From: Paludibacter sp.
GTDB taxonomy: Bacteria; Bacteroidota; Bacteroidia; Bacteroidales; Paludibacteraceae
Length of the DNA stretch: 21,362 nucleotides
Reading direction: 5' to 3'
NCBI GenBank assembly: GCA_030655595.1
Contig: JAUSNQ010000175.1
Span: 1-21,362, forward strand
Position numbers and translations under genes: made by a program. This document shows, piece by piece, positions 1-7,545 of the stretch (its first letter is position 1; the number at the start of each line of letters is the position of its first letter). The notes under the pieces were generated by a model. The model was not told where the DNA came from. It saw nothing but the letters and a program-made list of their open reading frames with translations, and searched no databases.

Positions 1-163
1 AGCTAAAAGCTAAGAACTAAAAGCGAAGAGCTGGAAGAGCGAAGAGCGAAGTGCGAAAAAAAGATAAAAACTAAAAGCTAATTGTATTCAACTTATCTTT
101 CAGCTTTTCGCTTTTCGCTCTTCGCTCTTCCAGCTCTTCGCTTTTAGTTCTTAGCTTTTAGCT
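1..163. repeat. Perfect 50-bp inverted repeat of AGCTAAAAGC-like words
   Basis: Bases 1-50 are the exact reverse complement of bases 114-163, and the pairing continues imperfectly inwards (GCGAAAA and AAGATAA occur in both arms), leaving an AT-rich loop around 70-93. The arms are built from degenerate short words such as AGCTAAAAGC, AACTAAAAGC and GAAGAGC. The element ends 3 bp from the ssb stop codon, so an ssb transcript would run into a very long hairpin. No open reading frame of note is present. The left arm begins at the window edge, so its outer end is unknown. It may act as a terminator or mRNA 3' stabiliser, or be a non-coding mobile or expanded repeat; the sequence does not decide. 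Confidence 0.9.
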
Positions 164-166
164 CTT

Positions 167-604
167 TTAGAACGGCAAACCGCTTTCTTCTTCGTTTACA
201 GGCGGTGTTTCTGCTTCTGACTGAGGAGCCTGAGCGGCCGGAGCAGCAGTAGCATGCGCATCACCGCTATCTTGTTTTCTTCCTAACAACTGCAGATTTT
301 CAACATAAATTTCGGTGGTGTATCTTTTGATACCATCTTTTTCCCACGAACGGGTTTGAATTTTTCCTTCAATATACAATTGAGAACCTTTGCGGATGTA
401 CTTCTCAGAGATTTCGGCCAGACCTCTCCAGGCAACAATATTGTGCCATTCGGTACGGTCAGGCACCTGTGTGCCATTTTGCATGGTGAATCCTTTTTCG
501 GTTGTTGCTAACGTGAAATTGGCAACTGCTACGTTTTTGTCGAGGTAACGTACTTCGGGGTCTTTACCTACATGCCCCACTAAAATAACTTTGTTTACAG
601 ACAT
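167..604 (-). CDS. ssb: Single-stranded DNA-binding protein
   Basis: This is a 145-residue SSB that coats single-stranded DNA in replication, repair and recombination and recruits partner proteins. An OB fold fills about residues 1-110: the start [20 protein letters not shown] is typical, followed by the conserved [14 protein letters not shown] and [16 protein letters not shown] stretches. Residues 112-138 form a flexible linker rich in Ala, Gln, Pro and Glu, and the protein ends in the acidic-hydrophobic tip EESGLPF, the usual docking peptide for partner proteins. Length matches the family. It is transcribed away from ridA on the same strand with about 110 bp between them, where a weak -7 box (TACTTTTA, 648-655, minus) suggests its own promoter. 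Its 3' end abuts a long inverted repeat. Confidence 0.97.
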   Translation of the reverse strand: MSVNKVILVGHVGKDPEVRYLDKNVAVANFTLATTEKGFTMQNGTQVPDRTEWHNIVAWRGLAEISEKYIRKGSQLYIEGKIQTRSWEKDGIKRYTTEIYVENLQLLGRKQDSGDAHATAAPAAQAPQSEAETPPVNEEESGLPF

Positions 605-714
605 AATTTTAAATGTTTTTAGGTTGATGAAATTTTTTAATTCCGCGTAAAAGTAAAATTAATTTTCCTATCAACCATCGTAATTAATTCAATATATTCT
701 TAAAGTGTCTTAAT

Positions 715-1095
715 TTAAGATTTCACGGCAATGCTCTCCATTTCAACCAGGGCGCCGAGCGGTAAGTCTTTGACAGCAAAGGCTGCACGGGCAGGGTAAT
801 CGGATACAAAATACTTTTTATACACCTCATTCATCGCAGCGAAATTGCCTATGTCTGACAAGAATACGGTGTTTTTGACGATATCTTGCAGGGTATATCC
901 CGCTGCATTTAATATTGCACTGACATTTTTCATTACCTGATCGGTTTGCGCTGTAATGTCGGTTGCTTCAATTTTGCCAACTGCCGGATTGATGGGCAAT
1001 TGACCGGATACATACAAGGTGCCGTTTGCTTCAACAGCCTGACTATACGGGCCGACTGCAGCAGGGGCATTAGGAGTAGAAATTATTCTTTTCAT
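715..1095 (-). CDS. ridA: RidA family enamine/imine deaminase
   Basis: A 126-residue protein of the RidA (YjgF/YER057c/UK114) family. RidA hydrolyses reactive enamine and imine intermediates, such as 2-aminoacrylate released by PLP-dependent dehydratases, and so protects PLP enzymes; it works as a trimer in the cytosol. Visible family features are the N-terminal APAAVGPYSQAV segment, VSGQLPINP, the central DIVKNTVFLSDIGNFAAMNEVY block, and the C-terminal YPARAAFAVKDLPLGALVEME, which holds the conserved Arg of the active site and the final Glu. Length is normal. A good Bacteroidetes promoter lies just upstream. The family assignment is firm; the exact substrate is inferred. Confidence 0.95.
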   Translation of the reverse strand: MKRIISTPNAPAAVGPYSQAVEANGTLYVSGQLPINPAVGKIEATDITAQTDQVMKNVSAILNAAGYTLQDIVKNTVFLSDIGNFAAMNEVYKKYFVSDYPARAAFAVKDLPLGALVEMESIAVKS

Positions 1096-1115
1096 ATTCG
1101 TTAATTCTTTGAAAA

Positions 1116-1145
1116 CAAAAGTAATAAAACTTTCTTTATCGCCAA
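1116..1145 (-). promoter_or_regulatory. Promoter of ridA
   Basis: Read on the minus strand, a perfect Bacteroidetes -7 box TACTTTTG (1116-1123) is preceded by TTG (1143-1145) with a 19-nt spacer. Transcription would start near 1109, giving a leader of about 14 nt before the ridA ATG at 1095. Confidence 0.6.
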
Positions 1146-1212
1146 TTGTTTGAAAAGATTTTTGAAAAGCTTGTTTTGTCCAAATCTTTTATCAACGGGC
1201 AAGCGCATTCAC

Positions 1213-1243
1213 TTTGATAATCAAACAATTTAAAGTAAATTTG
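1213..1243 (+). promoter_or_regulatory. Promoter of the permease-ribBA operon
   Basis: TTTG (1213-1216), a 19-nt spacer and TAAATTTG (1236-1243) match the Bacteroidetes -33/-7 consensus exactly. The expected start site is near 1250, about 14 nt before the permease ATG at 1264. Confidence 0.7.
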
Positions 1244-1263
1244 CGGGTTCAAATCAAAACCGC

Positions 1264-2745
1264 ATGTCTTTCATTAAAAAGATAGATTCGTACGTCTTTA
1301 AACGCTTCCTCACATTATTTGTGATGACTTTCTTAATTGTCATCTTTATTTTGTTGATGCAGTTTTTGTGGAAGCATTTTGCCGATTTGGTGGGGAAGGG
1401 GATTGGATGGGATGTATTGGCAGAGTTTTTTCTCTATGCGATAACCACCCTGGTTCCTTTGGCTTTACCACTCGCTTTGTTATTGGCTTCTTTGATGACT
1501 TTTGGTAACCTGGGTGAGAATTTCGAACTTACCGCCATGAAGTCGGCCGGTATTTCTTTGTTCCGAATCATCCGCCCCCTCATTATTTTTATTGTTTTTG
1601 TGGTAATTGGTGCATTTTATTTTTCAAACAATGTGCTGCCTATCACGCAGAAGAATATGTACACCCTGCTGTTTTCTATCCGGCATAAATCACCTGAATT
1701 GGATATTCCGGTCGGAGAGTTTTATTCCGGCATCAATGGGGTTAATTTGTATGTGCGTTCAAAGGAAAAGGGTTTGTTGAAAGACATGATGATCTATGAT
1801 TTCTCTGCAGGTTTTAACAATGCTGCCGTGCTGGTAGCCGATTCCGGAAGAATACAACTTACGGGAGATAAAAAGTTCCTGTTGCTTACTTTGTATCATG
1901 GCGAGAGTTTTGAGAACCTGAAAAAGCAAAAAATGAGCACTGCCAACAATATTCCGTATCGCCGAGAAACGTTTACATACAAAGAACTTCTATACGATTT
2001 CGATTCCGATTTTAATCGATATGATGAATCGCTATTACAAGATCAGCATATCAGCAAAAATATTGCAGCACTTTCGCATTCCATCGACTCGGTGAAGCAA
2101 ATCATAGAAATTCGTAGCAATGAACAGGTGAGAGAAATCCTGCAAGGCAGGTATTTCATAGGATCATATGAGCCTGTACTTGATTTTGAAGTGGATAAAG
2201 CGGTTGACCTGACGCGCTATAATCCCGACTCTGCATTCTTGCATCTCGATAATTATGAAATGGAACTTGCTGCCTCGGGTAGTGTTGGTCGGGCACAAAG
2301 CATGTTGGATCATATACAATACAACAAGTTGTTGCTGGGTGAGCCAATCATGTATTTAAACCGACACAGCAGCGAATGGCACCGTAAATTTGCGCTATCA
2401 TTCGCCTGCCTGATTTTCTTTTTTATCGGAGCACCTTTGGGCGCCATCGTTCGCAAGGGAGGTTTCGGTTTTCCCGTTGTAATATCGGTATTGATGTTTG
2501 TGGTGTATTACATCATCGATTTAACCGGTTACAAAATGGCGCGCGAAGGTATTTGGGAAGCTTATCAGGGAATGTGGCTCAGTACAGCTGTTTTATTGCC
2601 GGTTGGTATTTTCCTGACCTACAAAGCTGCGGTCGATGCTTCGTTATTCAATCGCGAAGTTTATATCAAATTTATGCGTACTATCAAAATTAAAATATAT
2701 CAATTTCTCAGAATCTCAGTTGATGATGCTGATGAATCAAATTAA
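1264..2745 (+). CDS. LptF/LptG (YjgP/YjgQ) family permease
   Basis: A 493-residue inner-membrane protein of the YjgP/YjgQ family. LptF and LptG form the membrane part of the LptB2FG ABC transporter that extracts lipopolysaccharide from the inner membrane and passes it to LptC and LptA. The sequence opens with the family's Asp-Tyr-containing amphipathic start and a first membrane segment (about 16-37), then hydrophobic segments near 55-80 and 100-125, a soluble periplasmic domain of roughly 260 residues, and three C-terminal membrane segments from about 375 to 455. It is longer than the ~360-residue proteobacterial proteins, mainly in the periplasmic domain, which is usual in Bacteroidetes. 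ribBA follows 9 nt later, implying one transcript. Whether it plays the LptF or LptG role cannot be told here. Confidence 0.93.
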   Translation: MSFIKKIDSYVFKRFLTLFVMTFLIVIFILLMQFLWKHFADLVGKGIGWDVLAEFFLYAITTLVPLALPLALLLASLMTFGNLGENFELTAMKSAGISLFRIIRPLIIFIVFVVIGAFYFSNNVLPITQKNMYTLLFSIRHKSPELDIPVGEFYSGINGVNLYVRSKEKGLLKDMMIYDFSAGFNNAAVLVADSGRIQLTGDKKFLLLTLYHGESFENLKKQKMSTANNIPYRRETFTYKELLYDFDSDFNRYDESLLQDQHISKNIAALSHSIDSVKQIIEIRSNEQVREILQGRYFIGSYEPVLDFEVDKAVDLTRYNPDSAFLHLDNYEMELAASGSVGRAQSMLDHIQYNKLLLGEPIMYLNRHSSEWHRKFALSFACLIFFFIGAPLGAIVRKGGFGFPVVISVLMFVVYYIIDLTGYKMAREGIWEAYQGMWLSTAVLLPVGIFLTYKAAVDASLFNREVYIKFMRTIKIKIYQFLRISVDDADESN

Positions 2746-2754
2746 CATAATTAT

Positions 2755-3960
2755 ATGAAGAAATTTTTAAATACAATCGAAGAAGGTATTCAAGACATCA
2801 AGGATGGTAAAATTTTAATTGTTGTTGACGATGAAGATCGTGAAAATGAGGGTGATTTTGTTTGTGCAGCAGAAAAAATGACACCGGAAATTGTCAACTT
2901 TATGATTACAAACGGTCGTGGATTGCTTTGTGCGCCGCTGACTGAAGAGCGATGTGCCGAACTGGATCTGGAAATGCAGGTTTCCAACAATACATCCATT
3001 CACTCGACCCCTTTTACGGTAAGTATCGATAAATTGGAAGGTTGTACAACCGGTGTTTCAGCTAGTGATAGAGCGGCTACCTTTCTGGCTCTTTGTGATA
3101 AGAGTTCTAAACCTGAAACTTTTGGTCGTCCGGGTCACATATTTCCGCTTCGGGCCAGAACCCGGGGAGTTATTCGCCGTGCCGGACATACCGAAGCAGC
3201 TGTTGATCTTGCCCGCATGGCCGGCTTGTATCCTGCAGGAGCATTAATCGAAATCATGAATGAGGATGGTTCGATGGCTCGTTTGCCTCAATTGCTGAAA
3301 TTAGCTAAGAAATTTAATCTGAAAGTTGTAAGTATTGCCGATTTAATTGCCTATCGCATTAAATCAGAATCATTGGTTGAAAAAGGGGTGGAAGTCAACA
3401 TGCCAACGGCCTACGGTAATTTCAGACTCATTCCTTTCCGACAGATTTCTAATGGCATGGAGCATATAGCATTGATTAAAGGAACCTGGGAACAAGATGA
3501 AGCTATTTTGGTCAGGATGCATTCATCTTGCATGACCGGCGATATATTCGGCTCGCAACGTTGCGAGTGTGGTGAACAACTGCATCAGGCCATGCTGAAA
3601 ATCGAAAAAGAAGGAAAGGGCGTTGTTGTTTATATGAATCAGGAAGGCAGAGGCATCGGCCTGATGAATAAAATTAAAGCTTATAAACTGCAGGAAGAGG
3701 GCATGGATACGGTCGATGCCAATTTGCATCTTGGTTTTAATGCCGATGAGCGTGATTATGGGGTTGGTGCTCAAATACTCAGAAGTTTGGGTGTGTCCAA
3801 AATTAGGTTGATGAGTAATAATCCTGTGAAACGTATCGGTTTGGAATCTTTTAACCTGACCATCGTCGAAAATGTACCACTTATAATTAAACCAAATCCC
3901 CACAACAAATTTTATATGGAGACTAAAAAAATAAAAATGGGGCATAATATCAGTGATTAA
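2755..3960 (+). CDS. ribBA: Bifunctional 3,4-dihydroxy-2-butanone 4-phosphate synthase / GTP cyclohydrolase II
   Basis: A 401-residue fusion that supplies both precursors of riboflavin: the RibB half converts ribulose 5-phosphate to 3,4-dihydroxy-2-butanone 4-phosphate plus formate, and the RibA half opens GTP to the diaminopyrimidine precursor. RibB covers about residues 1-200, with the acidic metal-binding loop [10 protein letters not shown] at 25-34 and [16 protein letters not shown] around 141-156. RibA covers about 205-395, with the zinc-ligand pattern C-x10-C-x-C ([14 protein letters not shown]) and the substrate loop NQEGRGIGL. Both halves look catalytically complete. It lies 9 nt after the permease and is probably co-transcribed; no FMN riboswitch-like leader is visible between them. 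Confidence 0.97.
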   Translation: MKKFLNTIEEGIQDIKDGKILIVVDDEDRENEGDFVCAAEKMTPEIVNFMITNGRGLLCAPLTEERCAELDLEMQVSNNTSIHSTPFTVSIDKLEGCTTGVSASDRAATFLALCDKSSKPETFGRPGHIFPLRARTRGVIRRAGHTEAAVDLARMAGLYPAGALIEIMNEDGSMARLPQLLKLAKKFNLKVVSIADLIAYRIKSESLVEKGVEVNMPTAYGNFRLIPFRQISNGMEHIALIKGTWEQDEAILVRMHSSCMTGDIFGSQRCECGEQLHQAMLKIEKEGKGVVVYMNQEGRGIGLMNKIKAYKLQEEGMDTVDANLHLGFNADERDYGVGAQILRSLGVSKIRLMSNNPVKRIGLESFNLTIVENVPLIIKPNPHNKFYMETKKIKMGHNISD

Positions 3961-4004
3961 AAGCTGTTTTTTTAATAAAACACAAATTTATTTAAAAAAA
4001 TTCC

Positions 4005-4012
4005 TATTTTTG
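4005..4012 (+). promoter_or_regulatory. Promoter -7 box for the DUF349 gene
   Basis: A perfect TATTTTTG lies 73 nt before the ATG at 4085. No clear TTTG is found 19-20 nt upstream, so only the -7 element is supported. A start near 4019 gives an A-rich leader of about 65 nt. Confidence 0.45.
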
Positions 4013-4084
4013 TAAAGTTAAAAATTTCACAAAACCAATTTGAAAGTATTGAAACAAAAATACTTTCATCCAAACACTTTGAAA

Positions 4085-6004
4085 ATGGACCCACTTGAGT
4101 TAAACAAGGATGCTGAAATCGTTCAAAACGAGGCAATTGAAAATTCTGAAACACAAATTCCAATTATTGAATCTGTTGATGATACACCAATTCCGATTGT
4201 TGAATCTGTTGATGAATCACCAATTGCAATTATTGTTTCGGTTGAAGAAACACCAATTCCTGTCGTTGAATCCGTTGTTGAAACTCCTATCGATTTGAAT
4301 GCTTTGTCGCGTACGGAATTGGTTGCTTTTCTGAAGCAATTGCTTTCCAATGAAATTGATGATATCAAAGAGCAAGTGGAACACATCAAACAGCTTTTCT
4401 ATAAAAAAGTGAAAGCTGAAAATGAGGAGAATAAAAAATTATTTCTCGAAGAGGGCGGAGAAGAAATTAATTTTATGCCCATCAAGGATGGGTTGGATGA
4501 GGATTTCAAAACTTTGTTGCATGATTATAAATCAAGAAAAGCGGTCTTGGTTGCTAAAATTGAAGCAGATAGAGAACAAAATTTAATTCAAAAGCAACAC
4601 ATTTTAGACCGGATGAAAATTTTGGTTGAAAGTAATGATGATGTGTCGTCGAACATCAATGAATTCAGAGAACTCCAGAAAAAGTGGAAATCCATCGGGC
4701 AGGTTCCTCAGGCTCATGCCAATGAGTTGTGGAAAACCTATACAACTTATCAGGAATCATTTTGGGATTTGATTAAAATCAATAATGAACTGCGGGAATA
4801 TGATTTCAAGAAAAACCTCGAAGCCAAAACGAATATTTGTGAAGTTGCCGAGCGACTGACATCCGAAGAGGATGTGGTTTCTGCCTTTCATCAGCTACAA
4901 AAACTGCACGAGGAATGGCACGAAATAGGACCTGTATCTCGTGAAATCAGGGAGGAAATTTGGAATCGCTTCAAGGCAGCTTCTTCTATAATCAACAAAA
5001 AACACCAGGGTCACTTTGATGATATCAGAAAGATTGAAGAAGATAATCTGAATGCCAAAACGGCACTTTGTGAGAAAGTTGAAGCTTTTGAGTATGCATC
5101 TCTGAATGCCTATAAGGCTTGGGATGAGGCGACTAAGACGATTATTGCTTGGCAGGAAGAGTGGCGTTCGATTGGTTTTGCTCCACGCAAAATGAATCAC
5201 AAAATTTTCGATCGTTACCGTGCTGCCTGCGATGCTTTCTTCAATGCCAAAGCTGAATTTTACAAAGCTTCGAAAAATCTCTTATCAGATAATCTGGAAA
5301 AGAAAAAAGCCCTGTGCGAACAGGCTGAACTGTTGAAAGACAGCACCGATTGGAAAGAAACATCGAATAAACTCATTCAGTTGCAAAAGGAATGGAAATC
5401 AATCGGTCCGGTTCCGAAGAAATATTCGGATGAAATTTGGAAACGCTTCATCTCTGCTTGCGACTTCTTCTTCGAACAAAAGCAAAAGAGTACATCAAGT
5501 CAGCGAGGTGCTGAAGGTGAGAATTTAGCGAAGAAACTCGAACTTATCGCTCAAATAAATGGTTTGGATGCGGTTACCGATAAAAAACCAGAGGAGGTTT
5601 TGGCTACTTTAAGGGAATACATTTCAGCATGGAACGATGTGGGTCATGTTCCTTTCAAAGAGAAGGATAAGATTTACAAGGAATACCGTGTTGCGGTTGA
5701 TAAAATGTTTGAAAAACTGAATGTAGATACCAATCAACGACGACTCGATACTTTCAAATCGAACCTGAAGGATATGTCGGGCAAAGGCGAAAACAAACTA
5801 TACCGCGAGCGCGAAAGGTTGGTGCGGGCTTATGAGCATTTGAAATCGGAAATTGCTACCTATGAAAACAATGTTGGCTTTCTCACCTCATCCAACAAAA
5901 AAGGAAGTGGTTTGATTAACGATATGATACGCAAAATTGATGCGTTGAAAGAAGAAGCCAAGTTAATCGAACAAAAGATTTCGATGATTGATGAGAATTT
6001 GTAG
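4085..6004 (+). CDS. DUF349 domain protein with an N-terminal 11-residue tandem repeat
   Basis: A 639-residue, highly charged, mostly helical cytosolic protein. Five DUF349 repeats are recognisable by their W-x-x-(I/V)-G-x-(V/A) core: WKSIGQVP, WHEIGPVS, WRSIGFAP, WKSIGPVP and WNDVGHVP, spaced about 70-80 residues apart, each followed by an aromatic/basic helix. A coiled-coil tail closes the protein. DUF349 proteins are common single-copy genes in Bacteroidetes; no biochemical role is established to my knowledge. Residues 23-66 hold four 11-residue repeats of the type TPIPIVESVDE. I chose ATG 4085 over an upstream in-frame TTG at 4040 because the ATG begins the family-like start and lies well within the transcript predicted from the -7 box. 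Confidence 0.9.
   Translation: MDPLELNKDAEIVQNEAIENSETQIPIIESVDDTPIPIVESVDESPIAIIVSVEETPIPVVESVVETPIDLNALSRTELVAFLKQLLSNEIDDIKEQVEHIKQLFYKKVKAENEENKKLFLEEGGEEINFMPIKDGLDEDFKTLLHDYKSRKAVLVAKIEADREQNLIQKQHILDRMKILVESNDDVSSNINEFRELQKKWKSIGQVPQAHANELWKTYTTYQESFWDLIKINNELREYDFKKNLEAKTNICEVAERLTSEEDVVSAFHQLQKLHEEWHEIGPVSREIREEIWNRFKAASSIINKKHQGHFDDIRKIEEDNLNAKTALCEKVEAFEYASLNAYKAWDEATKTIIAWQEEWRSIGFAPRKMNHKIFDRYRAACDAFFNAKAEFYKASKNLLSDNLEKKKALCEQAELLKDSTDWKETSNKLIQLQKEWKSIGPVPKKYSDEIWKRFISACDFFFEQKQKSTSSQRGAEGENLAKKLELIAQINGLDAVTDKKPEEVLATLREYISAWNDVGHVPFKEKDKIYKEYRVAVDKMFEKLNVDTNQRRLDTFKSNLKDMSGKGENKLYRERERLVRAYEHLKSEIATYENNVGFLTSSNKKGSGLINDMIRKIDALKEEAKLIEQKISMIDENL
4151..4282 (+). repeat. Four tandem 33-bp coding repeats
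   Basis: Four consecutive 33-bp units (4151-4183, 4184-4216, 4217-4249, 4250-4282) encode variants of TPIPIVESVDE and a fifth partial unit (TPI) follows. The copies have diverged at both silent and coding positions but keep the reading frame, so copy number could vary without breaking the gene. Confidence 0.9.
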
Positions 6005-6079
6005 GGAAACTACATATCGACTCTTGCCTTTTTTGTTATTATTTGATTGCCTTTCTCAAAGAATCATTGATTATATTAC

Positions 6080-6095
6080 TATAGATAAATCTATA
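6080..6095. promoter_or_regulatory. Putative HipB operator 1 (perfect 16-bp palindrome)
   Basis: TATAGATAAATCTATA is two 7-bp arms, TATAGAT and ATCTATA, around AA. The same arms recur at 6121-6136. It lies upstream of a -7-like box at 6105-6112 (TATATTTG). HipB-type antitoxins are known to bind paired palindromes in their own promoter; that this HipB binds here is inference. Confidence 0.65.
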
Positions 6096-6104
6096 ATAAT
6101 ATAA

Positions 6105-6112
6105 TATATTTG
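6105..6112 (+). promoter_or_regulatory. Promoter -7 box for hipB
   Basis: TATATTTG matches TAnnTTTG exactly and lies between the two palindromes, so a repressor on either would cover the promoter. No TTTG is seen at the -33 position, which overlaps operator 1. Confidence 0.45.
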
Positions 6113-6120
6113 GTTTTTAT

Positions 6121-6136
6121 TATAGATATATCTATA
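6121..6136. promoter_or_regulatory. Putative HipB operator 2 (perfect 16-bp palindrome)
   Basis: TATAGATATATCTATA has the same 7-bp arms as operator 1 with an AT centre. The two centres are 41 bp apart, close to four helical turns, so bound dimers would face the same side of the DNA. It would lie across the predicted start of the hipB transcript. Confidence 0.65.
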
Positions 6137-6158
6137 TTTGAAAAAAATATTACTGGCT

Positions 6159-6464
6159 ATGTATCATGAACTATATGAACAATCGGGTAGCGATATTATC
6201 CGACAGTTGGGAAAACGATACAGTGACTATCGTAAAAGGATGGGATATACCCAAAAGGAAGTAGCAGAAAGATCTGGTTTGAGCGTATTTACAATTAGTT
6301 CTTTAGAGAACGGTTCTTCTACCGGTGTTACGTTAGCTTCGTTTATCAAATTACTACGAGCTATTGATAGCCTTGAAGAGATTGAGAAACTGTTGCCTGA
6401 ATTACCTGAAAGTCCACGTACATTATTTAAGAAACAACTTTTGAATATGAATCGGAATTCTTAG
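6159..6464 (+). CDS. hipB: HipB-type XRE family transcriptional regulator (antitoxin)
   Basis: A protein of about 101 residues with a Cro/C1-type helix-turn-helix at roughly 20-75 (KRMGYTQKEVAERSGLSVFT, then ISSLENG), typical of HipB antitoxins, which bind DNA as dimers and neutralise the HipA kinase. I prefer ATG 6159; an in-frame TTG at 6138 touches operator 2 and would add seven residues. The last few residues (about NMNRNS) probably come from a deletion joining hipB to the inside of hipA, since hipA-like coding begins in another frame before the hipB stop. The DNA-binding core looks complete and two palindromic operators precede it, so it may still repress its own promoter although its toxin partner is destroyed. 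Confidence 0.85.
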   Translation: MYHELYEQSGSDIIRQLGKRYSDYRKRMGYTQKEVAERSGLSVFTISSLENGSSTGVTLASFIKLLRAIDSLEEIEKLLPELPESPRTLFKKQLLNMNRNS

Positions 6465-6941
6465 ACAAAGGGCTGGATATTGCGCCTCTAACAATGTCCA
6501 TCAATTCCCCTCGTAGCAAGAAACATATTCTCTGGATGGGTGATAAAGATGATGCCGTCCGAATTACGTTCATACGGAAATGTTACCCATTTTCTTACCC
6601 GTCGGTTTGACCGGATCGGTAATGACCGGATACATACACAAACATTAGCTGCCATGTCTCCCGGAAGTGACAGTTATGAGGATTTGTTTGCCATAATTCG
6701 CAGACTTAATTTACCGTACGAGGACAGCCGTCAACAATTTCTTCGGATGGTATTTAATGTGCTTGCTCGTAATGTAGATGACCATACTAAAAATTTTAGT
6801 TTCTGCATGACTCCTGATGGCTTATGGCGTTTGTCTCCTGCTTATGATTTGATTTATGGTGTAGATATTACAGCTCCAGCATATATGAACCGGCATTCGA
6901 TTACCATCAACGGTAAAAATAAAAAGCCTGCAAATCATTGA
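6443..6941 (+). pseudogene. hipA: Remnants of hipA (serine/threonine kinase toxin)
   Basis: HipA phosphorylates glutamyl-tRNA synthetase and induces dormancy; intact proteins have roughly 430 residues. Here two pieces remain. The first (about 6443-6530, frame differing from hipB) reads like HipA from about residue 25: FLDKGLDIAPLTM followed by NSPRSKK. The second (from about 6549, back in the hipB frame) resumes in the C-lobe with FLTRRFDR, QTLAAM, the catalytic loop ARNVDDHTKNFSF and the metal-binding LSPAYD, then stops shortly after TINGKNK. The start codon, the ATP-binding N-lobe and the last ~100 residues are missing, so no active kinase can be made. The 3' break falls at the ssrA terminator hairpin. 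Confidence 0.88.
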
Positions 6942-6955
6942 TTTTGAAGGCTTTT
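6911..6955 (-). terminator. Terminator of ssrA (possibly bidirectional)
   Basis: AAAAGCCT (6922-6929) pairs with AGGCTTTT (6948-6955), with further pairing of CAAA and TTTG inside the loop. On the minus strand the stem is followed by a run TTTTTATTTTT, a good intrinsic terminator about 25 nt past the tmRNA 3' end. The stop codon of the hipA remnant lies inside the hairpin. Confidence 0.75.
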
Positions 6956-6979
6956 ACTCTAAATTAAAATGGTTTTCAG

Positions 6980-7372
6980 TGGAGCTGGAGGGAGTCGAAC
7001 CCTCGTCCAAACAAGGAAATAATACGCTTTCTACATGTTTATCTTCGCTTAGGTTTTCGTGCGTGGGCAAGACCGAAGCCACCAATCCGCGCCTTATCCC
7101 TTTTATTTCATCACACTTCCAGGGCTAAGTGCGACTATCCCCGATTTAGCTGCACCCTCATTTCGTCTGCCTCGGAGCGACGGCTTCTGGAGGATGTCCC
7201 GTTCCAGCACCTAGTGCCGGAATTAAGCCTAATCTACTTGATTCGATTAAGCAGCAAGAGCGTAGTTATTTTCGCCAGTTATGATTTTGTGAACCGTGAT
7301 TTACGAGCCGTTTTCACCCCGCTCGACATGCTTACATACCCTTTCTACCTGCTGTCAAAACCAAACAGCCCC
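6980..7372 (-). ncRNA. ssrA: Transfer-messenger RNA (tmRNA)
   Basis: tmRNA rescues stalled ribosomes and tags the unfinished protein for proteolysis. On the minus strand the 5' end GGGGCTG (from 7372) pairs with CAGCTCC at the 3' end (6981-6987), forming the tRNA-like acceptor stem; the T arm with GGTTCGACTCC lies just before it. The tag frame at 7276-7247 reads GGC GAA AAT AAC TAC GCT CTT GCT GCT TAA, giving GENNYALAA after the alanine carried by tmRNA, as in other Bacteroidales. The gene encodes the discriminator A followed by CTG, so the CCA tail must be added after transcription. Length is about 393 nt, normal for one-piece tmRNA. Confidence 0.96.
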
Positions 7373-7453
7373 GATTTGAAAGTCAATAGTTTTGGATCAA
7401 AATACATCCTGTAACTATTGATGAAACTCATATCGCTCAACGAATTTCGTTTG

Positions 7454-7461
7454 CAAAGATA
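7454..7461 (-). promoter_or_regulatory. Possible ssrA promoter -7 box
   Basis: TATCTTTG on the minus strand matches TAnnTTTG. It would start a precursor about 75 nt upstream of the mature tmRNA 5' end, which RNase P would then trim. No -33 TTTG is evident. Confidence 0.35.
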
Positions 7462-7511
7462 GTAAATATTTCATTGATTCCCTGAACAGTGAGCATTTAG
7501 GCAAAAATGAT

Positions 7512-7519
7512 TACTTTTG
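7512..7519 (+). promoter_or_regulatory. Promoter -7 box for the exported phosphatase-like gene
   Basis: TACTTTTG matches the -7 consensus and lies 26 nt before the ATG at 7546, giving a short leader. A -33 TTTG is not visible. Confidence 0.5.
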
Positions 7520-7545
7520 TTTGAAAATTAAACTGAATAATACAG

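Noticed and set aside
2750..2760. FMN riboswitch before ribBA
   Set aside because: Only 9 nt separate ribBA from the permease gene, far too little for the aptamer, and no aptamer-like sequence precedes the operon promoter.
3523..3945. 140-codon antisense frame inside ribBA
   Set aside because: A shadow of a strongly conserved gene; its composition follows the opposite strand and it has no start signals.
6005..6137. Duplicated attachment site of an ssrA-integrated island
   Set aside because: No copy of the ssrA 3' end (for example the GGTTCGACTCCC arm) was found on the far side of hipB; island origin remains inference only.
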